Source: Dehalococcoidia bacterium
GTDB lineage: Bacteria; Chloroflexota; Dehalococcoidia; Tepidiformales; Tepidiformaceae
Length of the DNA stretch: 32,297 bases
NCBI GenBank assembly: GCA_022826585.1
Contig: JAJDUR010000058.1
Location: 1-32,297 of the forward strand
Direction: 5' to 3'
Under the pieces are notes generated by a model. The model was not told where the DNA came from, searched no databases, and saw nothing but the letters and a program-made list of their open reading frames with translations. Position 1 is the first letter of the stretch; every line of letters starts with the position of its first letter. A program made the position numbers and the translations under genes. Shown in pieces: positions 6,989-14,474 of the stretch.

Positions 6989-7735
6989 TCACGACGAGGC
7001 CCGCGGCGCGATCGCGAAGGCAGGCGCCTCGCCGAAGTGAGTCGCCAGGAAGGTGGGGAGCTCGCACCCGAGCCATTCTACGGGCGCGGGTGTTGCCTGC
7101 TTCCACGCCTCCATCCCCTCCGGCGCGTTCGCCACCAGCCCCACGCCGCCCGCTGCCGAGACCGACGCCAGCGCGTACTCCGTCGCCTCCCCGACCGTCT
7201 CGAACCCGCCCAGCACGCGCGATGCCAGCCGCACCCGCAGCAGCGCGTACGGCTCCTCCGGGATGCCGTCCGGCGCTTCGATGAACGCCTCCGCAGGCGC
7301 GGTCTCCAGTTGCTCCGACTCCACCACGACCCACATCCCCGTCGCCACGCCCGCGTCGTCCAGCCAGTCGCTGGCCTCCCCCGGCGGCAGCGAGCCCGCC
7401 GCCAGGCTTGCCGTCAGCGCCCCCAGCCCGAGAAAGCTTCGCCCGACGTTGAGCACCCGCACCCGATCCGGGTCGATCTCCTCCCGCGCGAGGTCGTTTC
7501 GCCCGCCCGCCGCCGCCGTGAAAGCCGGCGAGTACCCGTACGGCCCCACCAGGCACAGCACCGGCTCCGGTCCGGCCTGCAGCGCTTCCCGGAACGCCGC
7601 CGTGTAGGTCGCGCGGGGCGCCGGATCGCCGAAGCGCTGCTTCCCCGTGTCCGGCGCGATCACCGCCACGTTCGCGAGCAAGCCCGCCTGCAGCCCGCTC
7701 GAGTAGTCGACGACGACCTGTGCGGCCTTGCTCAC
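6989..7735 (-). CDS. DegV-like (predicted fatty-acid-binding fold) protein, divergent
   Basis: The 248-aa protein has no strong motif, but its order of elements resembles DegV. The N-terminus QVVVDYSSGLQAGLL sits where DegV has its xVTDSTADL strand. YTAAFREALQAGPEPVLCLV recalls the DegV helix and strand that precede the SSxLSGTYxSA segment; here YGYSPAFTAA replaces it. VRVLNVGRSFLGLGALTASLAAG recalls the DegV VxVxDSxxxSxGLGxL stretch. The C-terminal half recalls the second DegV domain. DegV proteins bind fatty acyl groups (FakB serves acyl phosphate formation). The GTG start overlaps the CoA-transferase stop (GTGA, 7735-7732), so translation is probably coupled. The assignment is remote homology, and it could be an unrelated alpha/beta protein. 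Confidence 0.45.
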   Translation of the reverse strand: MSKAAQVVVDYSSGLQAGLLANVAVIAPDTGKQRFGDPAPRATYTAAFREALQAGPEPVLCLVGPYGYSPAFTAAAGGRNDLAREEIDPDRVRVLNVGRSFLGLGALTASLAAGSLPPGEASDWLDDAGVATGMWVVVESEQLETAPAEAFIEAPDGIPEEPYALLRVRLASRVLGGFETVGEATEYALASVSAAGGVGLVANAPEGMEAWKQATPAPVEWLGCELPTFLATHFGEAPAFAIAPRASS

Positions 7736-9204
7736 GGGCGCAGTCCGAAGAGCTGCTCCGCCTCGCGTTGCAGCTCCGCGCGGAAGTCCGGGTGCGCCAC
7801 CGAGATCAGCTCTGCCGCCCGTTCCCGCGTGCTCTTGCCGAAGAGCCGCGCCACCCCGTACTCCGTCACGATCGTGTCGGCCAGCGAGCGCGGGATCGTC
7901 ACCACCGTGCCCGGCTCGTGCACGGGCACCACCCGCGACACCGCCCCGCCCAGCGCTGTCGACTTCATCACCGTGATCGCCCGGCCGCCCTTCGAGTACA
8001 TGGCCGCGTAGTGGCTGTCTGGCTGGCCGCCCGTACCGTTGATCATGCGCGGCCCGTGCACCGTCTCGGCGTTGATCTGCCCCTGGAAGTCGACGTTGAT
8101 GGCGCTGTTGATGGCGTGCACGCGGTCGTTCGCCGCCATCACCTTCGGGTCCAGCACGAAGTCCGAGGGATGCAGCTCACAGCGCGGGTTCTCCGCGATG
8201 AAGTCCAAATCCTGCGGCGTGCAGCCGGCCCACCCCGCCGCCACCGCCACCCCCGGACGGAACGCCTTGTTCAGGTCGTCCATCTGCCCTTCGCGGATGA
8301 GCTTCGTCCACCCCGGGATGATCATCTCCGAGTGCAGCCCCAGCCCCTCCTTCTCGTCGAAGGCCCCGCCCCTCACGAGCGAGCTGCTCGGCTCCCCCAC
8401 CCCGATCTGCAGGTTCGCCCCGTCCGACACGACCTCCGCCACGTTCGCCGCGATCGCTTTCGACTCCGCGTCCGGCTCGGGGCCCTTGCCCAGCAGCGGC
8501 GCCACCATCGCCGGGTCGAGCTTCTCGAAGAACCAGAAGCTGCGCCGCAGCATGCCCCGCAGCCAGCGGTCCGGGACCGAGTCCATCAGGTCCAGCAGCC
8601 CCTCGCGCTTCTGCTCGTCCTCCACCGCTTCCACCTTCGCCCGGATCTCCTCATTGCTTGGCCCGTAATCCCCCTCGACCAGGTAGTCGATCTCGGAGAC
8701 GTGCACCGTGCAGTCGCCGTGGAAGACGGGGTACGTGTCGTCGATCTCGGCGATCACCGTGCGGCAGTTCTGCACGTAGCCGCGCTTGTTGAACATCATC
8801 GGCCCGAAGTTCACGTACCCCTTCTCGTTCGGCCGGCTCACCCGCGTGATGAACACGTCCGGGAAAAGGCAGTCGTCGGGCCGCTCGATCTGCTTCATCT
8901 CCGTCGAGAACAGGTTGGGGATGTACGACGCCACCTTCGAGTCCGTCGCGTACCGTGCGAAGTCCCCGATGAAGATCTGGAAGTCGACCGTGAAGCGCTC
9001 GTCCCCCGCCTCCGGCGCGAGCCATCCCGGGTCCTGCCCCGGCGTCGTCAGCCGCACCCGCACGTCCTTCAGGTCGCGACGCGCCGCGATCGCGTCCAGC
9101 ACGTAGTCGAGCGACGTCAGCGAGCAGTAGAGGACGTCACCGTCCTGGACCGCCGAGGCCGCCTCCTCCGCCGAGACCGTCCGGTACCCGGCCGTCGCCG
9201 TCAC
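7732..9204 (-). CDS. Acetyl-CoA hydrolase/transferase family protein (4-hydroxybutyrate-type CoA-transferase)
   Basis: The 490-aa class I CoA-transferase moves CoA between an acyl-CoA and a free acid through a glutamyl-CoA thioester. The probable catalytic Glu is E293 in GLHSEM. LQIGVGEPSSSL (about 265-276) is the CoA-binding glycine region. VTEYGVARLFGKSTRERA and IS-VAHPDFR near the C-terminus are signature blocks of the family. An extra helical segment (about residues 180-240) makes it longer than the usual 430 residues. The start is a GTG overlapping the upstream LLM stop (GTGA, 9204-9201), and its own stop overlaps the next GTG (7735-7732). It is the second gene of a four-gene operon. The acyl substrate is unknown. 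Confidence 0.88.
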   Translation of the reverse strand: MTATAGYRTVSAEEAASAVQDGDVLYCSLTSLDYVLDAIAARRDLKDVRVRLTTPGQDPGWLAPEAGDERFTVDFQIFIGDFARYATDSKVASYIPNLFSTEMKQIERPDDCLFPDVFITRVSRPNEKGYVNFGPMMFNKRGYVQNCRTVIAEIDDTYPVFHGDCTVHVSEIDYLVEGDYGPSNEEIRAKVEAVEDEQKREGLLDLMDSVPDRWLRGMLRRSFWFFEKLDPAMVAPLLGKGPEPDAESKAIAANVAEVVSDGANLQIGVGEPSSSLVRGGAFDEKEGLGLHSEMIIPGWTKLIREGQMDDLNKAFRPGVAVAAGWAGCTPQDLDFIAENPRCELHPSDFVLDPKVMAANDRVHAINSAINVDFQGQINAETVHGPRMINGTGGQPDSHYAAMYSKGGRAITVMKSTALGGAVSRVVPVHEPGTVVTIPRSLADTIVTEYGVARLFGKSTRERAAELISVAHPDFRAELQREAEQLFGLRP

Positions 9205-10292
9205 GTCGAGGCCCCGCTCGTCACGGGCTCGTCGAGGAAGGCGGGCATGACCTCCTTCGCGAACAGCCGCATGGACTCGAGGTTCTGCTCGTGCGTCGAC
9301 CAGCGCCCCGAGACGCCGATGTTGAGCGCGTCCACGCCCAGTTTCTGCCAGTCCTCCACCGCCTTCGCGACCTCATCCGGATTCCCCACCAGCTTGCCCA
9401 CCTGGTCCGCCCCCAGCGGCGGCCGGAAGGCCGCCCCCGAGCCGAGCGAGTGCGCGTGGTAGGCGGGACTCGGGTAGGTCGAACCCATCGTCATCAGGTA
9501 GGAGCTGAGCGGCCCCGCGAGCTGCTCGTGCGCCTTCCCCACCATCTTCTGGGCGAAGTCCGAGTCCGGGTGGCAGAAGAGCTGCCCCTGCGCCCGCACC
9601 TGGTTGTTCACCGTCACCCCGATCGGCTCCGCCTCCCGGCTGGCGCGCCGGTAGTCCGCGATCAGGTCCGCGTACTTGGGAATGCCCCCCAGCGTCACCC
9701 CCAGCATCCCGATCCCCTTCTCTCCCGCGAGCACCGCCGTCTCCGGGCTCTGGACCGCTACCCAGATCGGCGGGTGCGGGTCCTGCACCGGCTTCGGCAG
9801 CACGTTCCGGGGTGGCATCGAGAAGTGCCGCCCCTTGATCGAGAACTCGTCGCTCGTCCACATCTTCACGACCGAGCGCGTCGATTCCTCCCACATCTCC
9901 TTCGTGTCGTCCGGCTCGACGAGGAAGCCTCCGAGCTCCGTCCAGGTCGCGCTCCGCCCCGTCCCCAGCTCGACGCGCCCGTTGCTCAGGATGTCGAGCG
10001 TCGCGATCCGCTCTGCTACCCGCGCCGGGTGGTTGATGTTCGGCAGCATCAGGTAGATGCCGTGCCCGAACCGGATGTTCTTCGTCCGCGCCGCGCAGTA
10101 CGCGAAGAACATGTCCGGCGCGGACATGTGCGAGTACTCCTCGAGGAAGTGGTGCTCCACCGACCAGCAGCTGTCGAACCCGAGCTCGTCCGCCAGCTCG
10201 ACCGTCTCGACCGCCTCGTGGAAGACGCGCGACTCGCTCATCTTGTCCCACGGCTTCGTCACCACGAAGCCCACCGAGAGCCCGAACTTCAT
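9201..10292 (-). CDS. LLM class (bacterial luciferase-like) flavin-dependent oxidoreductase
   Basis: This is a 363-aa TIM-barrel oxidoreductase of the luciferase-like family using FMN or F420. The start MKFGLSVGF is the first barrel strand. SCWSVEHHFLEEYSHMSAPDMFFAY (split over residues about 40-64) holds the EHH motif of the monooxygenase branch. RVELGTGRSATWTELGGF is the flavin-phosphate loop region. PVQDPHPPIWVAVQSPETA is the second-half signature. It probably oxygenates or oxidises a small organic substrate. The ATG at 10292 is preceded by GGAGGT about 6 nt away; the frame continues upstream without homology. It is the first gene of the operon and is followed by the CoA-transferase with a 4-nt GTGA overlap. 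A strong terminator (10371-10407) separates it from the DinB cluster upstream. Confidence 0.9.
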   Translation of the reverse strand: MKFGLSVGFVVTKPWDKMSESRVFHEAVETVELADELGFDSCWSVEHHFLEEYSHMSAPDMFFAYCAARTKNIRFGHGIYLMLPNINHPARVAERIATLDILSNGRVELGTGRSATWTELGGFLVEPDDTKEMWEESTRSVVKMWTSDEFSIKGRHFSMPPRNVLPKPVQDPHPPIWVAVQSPETAVLAGEKGIGMLGVTLGGIPKYADLIADYRRASREAEPIGVTVNNQVRAQGQLFCHPDSDFAQKMVGKAHEQLAGPLSSYLMTMGSTYPSPAYHAHSLGSGAAFRPPLGADQVGKLVGNPDEVAKAVEDWQKLGVDALNIGVSGRWSTHEQNLESMRLFAKEVMPAFLDEPVTSGAST

Positions 10293-10370
10293 GCGCGACC
10301 TCCGCCCGCCGTCCACGGGCCGTCCGAATCTTGCCACGTCCGGGCCGCGCCGGTCAGTCCCGGGCCTCCC

Positions 10371-10407
10371 GGCAAGACAAGAAGAGGCGCCCCCCGGGGG
10401 CGCCTCT
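10371..10407 (-). terminator. Rho-independent terminator after the DinB cluster
   Basis: AGAGGCGCC (10383-10391) pairs with GGCGCCTCT (10399-10407), and the C/G run between can extend the stem to about 12 bp. Read leftward, the hairpin is followed by TCTTGTCTTGCC (10382-10371), a moderately T-rich tail. It lies 26 nt past the DinB-1 stop (10433) and 79 nt before the LLM start at 10292, so it separates the two transcription units. Confidence 0.75.
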
Positions 10408-10432
10408 CGTCGGTTCACGATGGAAGGGTGGG

Positions 10433-10939
10433 CTAGGCCCAGCGGTGCGCCGTCTCCAGCTCGACCACGGCCGAGTCGTCGAGACCCGCGGCTTCCAGCG
10501 CCTCGGTCACGTGCTGGGCTTCGTGCTGCGTCAGCAGGCTCAGCACCGTGCCCAGCGAGAAGCTGTTCCCGCCGAGGGAGAACTCCTGCGCCAGGTCCTC
10601 GTCGCTGAACCGCTGGACGTACATCCAGACGACCCCATGGGCCGTGTTCAGCTCGATGCGCAGCATCTTGTAGTCGAGCGAGGCGAACTTGTCGACGCCC
10701 GCCTGGTTGCCGCTCTCGTCCGCCGGGAACTCGCCGGTCGCCAGCATCGCTCGGACGTGCGCCGATGTGTCGTGGCTGAGCGCCGTGATGTGGCGAATGA
10801 CGTCGCCCACCGACCAGCCGTCGTACGCTGGCTTGTCGAAGTGGTCGCCGAGCGCGCCGATCGCGTCCTCGGTCCTCTGCCACGTCTCGCACATGGACTG
10901 GAACAACGCCTCTCGGGTAACCGCTGCGTCAGCTGCCAT
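10433..10939 (-). CDS. DinB/YfiT-like metalloprotein (paralogue 1 of 3)
   Basis: This 168-aa four-helix-bundle protein belongs to the DinB superfamily. The metal triad is visible as H50 (GDVIRHITALSH) and H139/H143 (QHEAQHV). Characterised members use a divalent metal and a low-molecular-weight thiol (bacillithiol, mycothiol) for S-transfer or isomerisation, and others are of unknown role. The central block LDYKMLRIELNTAHGVVWMY is identical in all three neighbouring paralogues, so they arose by duplication. The ATG at 10939 follows GGAGG by about 6 nt; the frame extends upstream but without homology. It is the last of the trio, with an approximately 76-nt spacer from paralogue 2 and a terminator just downstream. 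Confidence 0.88.
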   Translation of the reverse strand: MAADAAVTREALFQSMCETWQRTEDAIGALGDHFDKPAYDGWSVGDVIRHITALSHDTSAHVRAMLATGEFPADESGNQAGVDKFASLDYKMLRIELNTAHGVVWMYVQRFSDEDLAQEFSLGGNSFSLGTVLSLLTQHEAQHVTEALEAAGLDDSAVVELETAHRWA

Positions 10940-11015
10940 TGTTTGCCTCCGTGCCCTCAGGAAAGTGCGACCCGCATTGTGGCCCATCCCGGAGGGCCGG
11001 TCTACCGCCCGCGCC

Positions 11016-11519
11016 TCACGTCCAGCGGTGCGCGGTCTCCACCGGCACGATCGCCGACTCCGATAGACCCGCCGCCTCCAGCGCCTCATTCACGTGCCAG
11101 GTCTCGTGCAGCACCCGCGCCTGGATCACCTCGCCCAGCGTGTGCTTTTCGTCGAAGATCGTGAATGTCTGCGCGAGGTCCTCGTCGCTGAACCGCTGGA
11201 TGTACATCCAGACGACCCCATGCGCCGTGTTCAGCTCGATGCGCAGCATCTTGTAGTCGAGCGATCGGAACTTCTCGACGCCCTCCGCATTCCCCGAGTC
11301 GCCCGGGAAGGGCAGCTCGCCCGTTGCCAGCAGTGCCCGGATGCGCCCCGACATGATGTGGCTCGCCGCCGTCAGGTGCCGGAACGCGTCCCCGATCGTC
11401 CAGTCGCCGGCGCACGGCGTCTCGAAGTGCTCGCCCAGCGCCGCGATCGCGTCCTCGGTCCGCTGCCAGACCTCGCAGACCTCCTGGAACAGCGCCTCCC
11501 GCGTCGTCACTTCTGCCAT
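11016..11519 (-). CDS. DinB/YfiT-like metalloprotein (paralogue 2 of 3)
   Basis: The 167-aa DinB-superfamily protein aligns end to end with its two neighbours. It has the first His in GDAFRHLTAASH and the HxxxH pair in LHETWHVNEALEAAG, and it ends in VPVETAHRWT like the others. TFTIFDEKHTLGEVIQ is its variable loop, the region between the shared FSDEDLAQ and the HxxxH helix, where substrate choice probably differs. The ATG at 11519 follows GGGAGG by about 6 nt. It lies 22 nt downstream of paralogue 3, suggesting co-transcription. Function by family: metal- and possibly thiol-dependent transferase or detoxification protein. The substrate is unknown. Confidence 0.88.
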   Translation of the reverse strand: MAEVTTREALFQEVCEVWQRTEDAIAALGEHFETPCAGDWTIGDAFRHLTAASHIMSGRIRALLATGELPFPGDSGNAEGVEKFRSLDYKMLRIELNTAHGVVWMYIQRFSDEDLAQTFTIFDEKHTLGEVIQARVLHETWHVNEALEAAGLSESAIVPVETAHRWT

Positions 11520-11541
11520 GTTGGCCTCCCTTGTTGTTCTC

Positions 11542-12045
11542 CTACGCCCAGCGGTGCGCCGTCTCGACCGGCACCACTGCCGACTCCGGCACGCCCGCCG
11601 CTTCCAGCGCCACCGCCACGTGATCGGCCTCGTGCCTCGCGACGACGCCCAGCACCTGCCCCAGCGTCCAGTCGTTGCCCATCAGCTTGTACGTCTGCGC
11701 CAGGTCCTCGTCGCTGAAGCGCTGCACGTACATCCAGACAACCCCGTGCGCCGTATTCAGCTCGATGCGGAGCATCTTGTAGTCGAGCGACCGGAACTTC
11801 TCGACCTCCGCCTCGTTCGCCTCGTCGCCCGGAATCTCGTACTCGCCCGTCGCCAGCATTGCCCGCACCGCCGCCGACTCGCGGTGGCTGATGGCCGTCA
11901 GGTGCCGGAAGATGTCGCCCACCGTCCAGCCGTCGTGCGCCGGCTTGTCGAAGTGCTCCCCGACCGCCGCGATCGCGTCCTCGGTGTGCTGCCACTGCTG
12001 GAGGAGCGCCTCGAACAGGCTCTCCCGCGTGATCGGCTCGGCCAT
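11542..12045 (-). CDS. DinB/YfiT-like metalloprotein (paralogue 3 of 3)
   Basis: This 167-aa protein is the promoter-proximal member of the DinB trio. The metal ligands are predicted as the His in GDIFRHLTAISH and the two in ARHEADHVAVALEAAG. It shares the identical central KMLRIELNTAHGVVWMY block and the C-terminal VETAHRWA with paralogue 1. The ATG at 12045 follows GAGGAGG by about 6 nt; the open frame upstream shows no conservation with the other copies, which supports this start. It diverges from the LLM oxidoreductase at 12172 across a 126-nt spacer, so one control region may serve both. Confidence 0.88.
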   Translation of the reverse strand: MAEPITRESLFEALLQQWQHTEDAIAAVGEHFDKPAHDGWTVGDIFRHLTAISHRESAAVRAMLATGEYEIPGDEANEAEVEKFRSLDYKMLRIELNTAHGVVWMYVQRFSDEDLAQTYKLMGNDWTLGQVLGVVARHEADHVAVALEAAGVPESAVVPVETAHRWA

Positions 12046-12118
12046 CTCCTGCCTCCTCGAACGAACCCGCGCAGTCTGACCGATCGCGCCGTCGCCGGTC
12101 CACTGCGCACGCTCCCCG

Positions 12119-12124
12119 TACAAT
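12119..12124 (+). promoter_or_regulatory. Candidate -10 box (TACAAT) for the LLM gene at 12172
   Basis: TACAAT matches 5 of 6 bases of the -10 consensus and is 47 nt before the ATG. AGGAG (12160-12164) provides the ribosome site. No clear -35 is visible. It lies in the 126-nt divergent spacer shared with the DinB trio. Confidence 0.4.
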
Positions 12125-12171
12125 CCCTCCATTGCGGCGCCGGCACCGGCGTTTCACCCAGGAGCAACCTC

Positions 12172-13224
12172 ATGAAGCTTGGCATCAGCATCGGCTACTC
12201 GGGCCCCCAGATGAATCTGCCCGTCGAGAAGGTTCAGATGGCCGAGCGCCTCGGCTACGACTCCGTCTGGACCGCCGAGGCCTACGGCTCCGACGCCGTC
12301 ACCCCCCTCGCCTACCTCGCCGCCGTCACCGACCGCATCCGCCTCGGCACCGGCATCATGCAGCTCGCCGCCCGAACCGCCGCCAACTGCGCTATGTCCG
12401 TCGCCACCGTCGACGCCATGGCCGGCGGCAACCGCTTCATCGCCGGCATCGGCGTGTCCGGCCCCCAGATCGTCGAGGGCTGGTACAGCGAGCCCTGGGG
12501 CAAGCCCTACTACCGCATCCGCGACTACGTCCAGATCATGCGCAAGATCTTCGAGCGCGAGCGCCCCGTGATGCACGAAGGCAGCGAGATCTCCCTCCCC
12601 TACGCCGGCGAGGGCTCCAGCGGCCTGGGCAAGCCCCTCCGCTCAATCCTCCACATGAACAAGAACATCCCCATCTGGCTCGGCACCGGCACGCCCGCCA
12701 ACACCCGCCTCACGGCCGAGATCGCCGACGGCTGGCTCCCCCTCGGCTACGTGCCCGGGAAGAAGCTCGACCACTTCATGCCCTGGCTCGAGGAGGGCTT
12801 CCGTCGCGCCGGCGGCGGCAAGAGCCTCAAGGACATCGAGATCCAGGTCGGCGCTACCGTCCGCATCACCGACGACGTCCAGGGCGCCCTCGACGCCATG
12901 AAGCCCGGCACCGCCCTCTACATCGGCGGCATGGGCCACCGCACCAAGAACTTCCACAACGACAACATGGTCCGTCGCGGCTACGCCGACGCAGCCGCCC
13001 GCATCCAGGAGCTCTTCCTCGCCGGGCGCAAGGAGGAGGCCGCCGCCGCCGTTCCCGACGAGTTCCTCGACGAGACCGCCCTCATCGGCCCCGTCGAGCG
13101 CATCCGCGAGCGCTACAAGCTCTGGGCCGACGATCCCATCACCGGCATCACCGTCAACGCCACCCAGCCCGAGGCCATGGAGCTCATGGCCGAGCTCGCC
13201 GAGGTCGAGCCCGCCAAGGTGTGA
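12172..13224 (+). CDS. LLM class F420-dependent-type oxidoreductase
   Basis: This is a 350-aa luciferase-like TIM barrel. MKLGISIGYSG opens the barrel, followed by GYDSVWTAEAYGSDAVTPLAYLAA, the first-strand signature of the F420-dependent branch. RIRLGTGIMQ and FIAGIGVSGPQIVEGWY follow, and IPIWLGTGTPANTRLTAEIADGWLP is the cofactor-phosphate region. It probably transfers hydride between F420 (or FMN) and an organic substrate that cannot be named. It differs clearly from the other LLM gene at 9201-10292, so the two are not recent duplicates. AGGAG lies 7 nt before the ATG. A GC-rich hairpin follows the stop within 25 nt. Confidence 0.9.
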   Translation: MKLGISIGYSGPQMNLPVEKVQMAERLGYDSVWTAEAYGSDAVTPLAYLAAVTDRIRLGTGIMQLAARTAANCAMSVATVDAMAGGNRFIAGIGVSGPQIVEGWYSEPWGKPYYRIRDYVQIMRKIFERERPVMHEGSEISLPYAGEGSSGLGKPLRSILHMNKNIPIWLGTGTPANTRLTAEIADGWLPLGYVPGKKLDHFMPWLEEGFRRAGGGKSLKDIEIQVGATVRITDDVQGALDAMKPGTALYIGGMGHRTKNFHNDNMVRRGYADAAARIQELFLAGRKEEAAAAVPDEFLDETALIGPVERIRERYKLWADDPITGITVNATQPEAMELMAELAEVEPAKV

Positions 13225-13228
13225 GTGA

Positions 13229-13248
13229 GTGGGGGCTCAGCCCCCCAC
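13229..13248. terminator. Candidate bidirectional hairpin between convergent LLM and mcrC
   Basis: GTGGGGGC (13229-13236) pairs with GCCCCCCAC (13240-13248), with a 3-nt TCA loop and one bulged C. It lies 5 nt past the LLM stop and 12 nt past the mcrC stop. There is no T tract on either side, so the terminator call rests on position and stem strength. Confidence 0.45.
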
Positions 13249-13259
13249 CCGCTCGTGAA

Positions 13260-14474
13260 TCAGGCAGCGCTAGCCGGACGCTTTCGAGGTGCGTCGACGC
13301 GCAGGCCGCGAGCACGCTGTGCGAGTTCCCTGATTGACGCATCGACATCCGGGATGGAGCCACTGAGCTTGACGGACGCAACCTCCAGCCGCTTGTCGGC
13401 GTGCCGGACATCGTAGACGCGGGATTCTGCTTCTCCCTCGGCGTAGGCCAGTAGCGCTCCGGGCAGGTTGAAGGCGGTGGCGTAGGCCAGTGCCTGATAG
13501 AGGTCGGAGACGGGCGTGCTCTTGCCCTCCACGTTCTTGTACTTGGCGTCCCCGACGAACATGCAGCGTTGGCCGTCCCACCACGAGAAGTCCGGTTCGA
13601 GTTGTACTCGGTTGGCCTTGTCGAGTGGCTCCCGAACGTTCTTGTCTGAGCGGAACTCGTGGTCCGACAGTCCTAGGGTCTCGCGCAGCCTTCGTGTCAC
13701 GAACTCCTGGAAGACGACGTTCATGTCGATCAGGAAGCCTGACGCGCGCACGCCCCCGCGTACCGCCTCAAAGCTCGCGTGGCGCAGGATGAGCCGTGCC
13801 AGCGCCACGACCTCGCGGTAGTGCTCGTTCAGCCGGTCGAACATGACCTCCGGGATGTCGCTCGACGGGTAGCGGACCAGAGACACGTTCGCGAGCGTCG
13901 CGTCGATCCGGCGCAGGCCGTCGCGCGAAGCCGCGTGCTCGATGCGCAGCCCGCCGAGAAGCGAGGCCGCCGCCTTCACCAGGCGGTTGGCCTCAATGTC
14001 GTCCGTGAACTCGTCGTAGCGCACCTCGGCGGGCAGGGGTATGTCGAACCGCCGCCGGATCTGTTCCGCGAACGCGATCCGCCCGCGAACGGTGTACAGC
14101 GCCTCCTCCCGCGTCTGGTAGCCGTGCAACAGTCCGCGCCCGAACGCCCGGTCGGCCGCGCGGACGAACGCGGGCGCCAGCGCCTCCAGCAGCGTGTCCT
14201 CTTCCTTGAAAGGGAAGGGCTCCTTCCGGTCCTTGAACGCGCCCATCGCATACGACGCCAGGTAGAGCACGCGTGAGATGTCGAGCTTGGGGTGGATCAA
14301 CACGGACAGGTCGCCGACTGCGAGCGCGCCAACGGTCGAGCCGGACCTCAGCGTGTAGCGGTCCGTCTCCCCCGCGACCGGCCTGATGTCGACAAATTCG
14401 GCCAGCGTGTCGCGGTCGGCGATGGACAGCTGGTGTGGCTGGCTCGTCTCGTGTTCGCAGAGGTCAATCTGCAT
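13260..14474 (-). CDS. mcrC: McrC-like nuclease subunit of a McrBC-type modification-dependent restriction system
   Basis: This 404-aa protein carries the PD-(D/E)XK nuclease motif: P294-D295 in LEPDFSWWDG, then D309-A-K311 in VGDAKYK, matching McrC. The N-terminal half (SVLIHPKLDISRVLYLASYA) is the usual McrC region contacting the McrB ring. In the family, McrC supplies cleavage and stimulates McrB GTPase, cutting DNA that carries modified cytosine. The ATG at 14474 overlaps the mcrB stop by 11 nt, so the two are translationally linked; an upstream start at 14519 would give a longer overlap and an unconserved tail. GC content here is visibly lower than in flanking genes. The active-site residues appear intact. 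Confidence 0.9.
   Translation of the reverse strand: MQIDLCEHETSQPHQLSIADRDTLAEFVDIRPVAGETDRYTLRSGSTVGALAVGDLSVLIHPKLDISRVLYLASYAMGAFKDRKEPFPFKEEDTLLEALAPAFVRAADRAFGRGLLHGYQTREEALYTVRGRIAFAEQIRRRFDIPLPAEVRYDEFTDDIEANRLVKAAASLLGGLRIEHAASRDGLRRIDATLANVSLVRYPSSDIPEVMFDRLNEHYREVVALARLILRHASFEAVRGGVRASGFLIDMNVVFQEFVTRRLRETLGLSDHEFRSDKNVREPLDKANRVQLEPDFSWWDGQRCMFVGDAKYKNVEGKSTPVSDLYQALAYATAFNLPGALLAYAEGEAESRVYDVRHADKRLEVASVKLSGSIPDVDASIRELAQRARGLRVDAPRKRPASAA

Noticed and set aside
6086-8011. 641-codon plus-strand open frame across the SDR end, the ADC-like gene and the DegV-like gene
   Set aside because: It crosses several well-supported genes out of frame and shows no homology-like pattern.
7720-9462. 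Long open frame (580 codons) on the plus strand opposite the CoA-transferase
   Set aside because: It is rich in Arg/His/Pro/Val with no motif, and the minus strand codes for a clear family member; it is a GC-driven shadow.
10433-12045. DinB cluster as a CRISPR-like or tandem nucleotide repeat
   Set aside because: The repetition is at gene level, with each unit a full open frame of about 500 bp; there are no short spacers.
11341-12171. N-terminal extension of the LLM gene at 12172 by a continuous upstream frame
   Set aside because: The extension runs antisense through two DinB genes; the ATG at 12172 has a good ribosome site and the family N-terminus.
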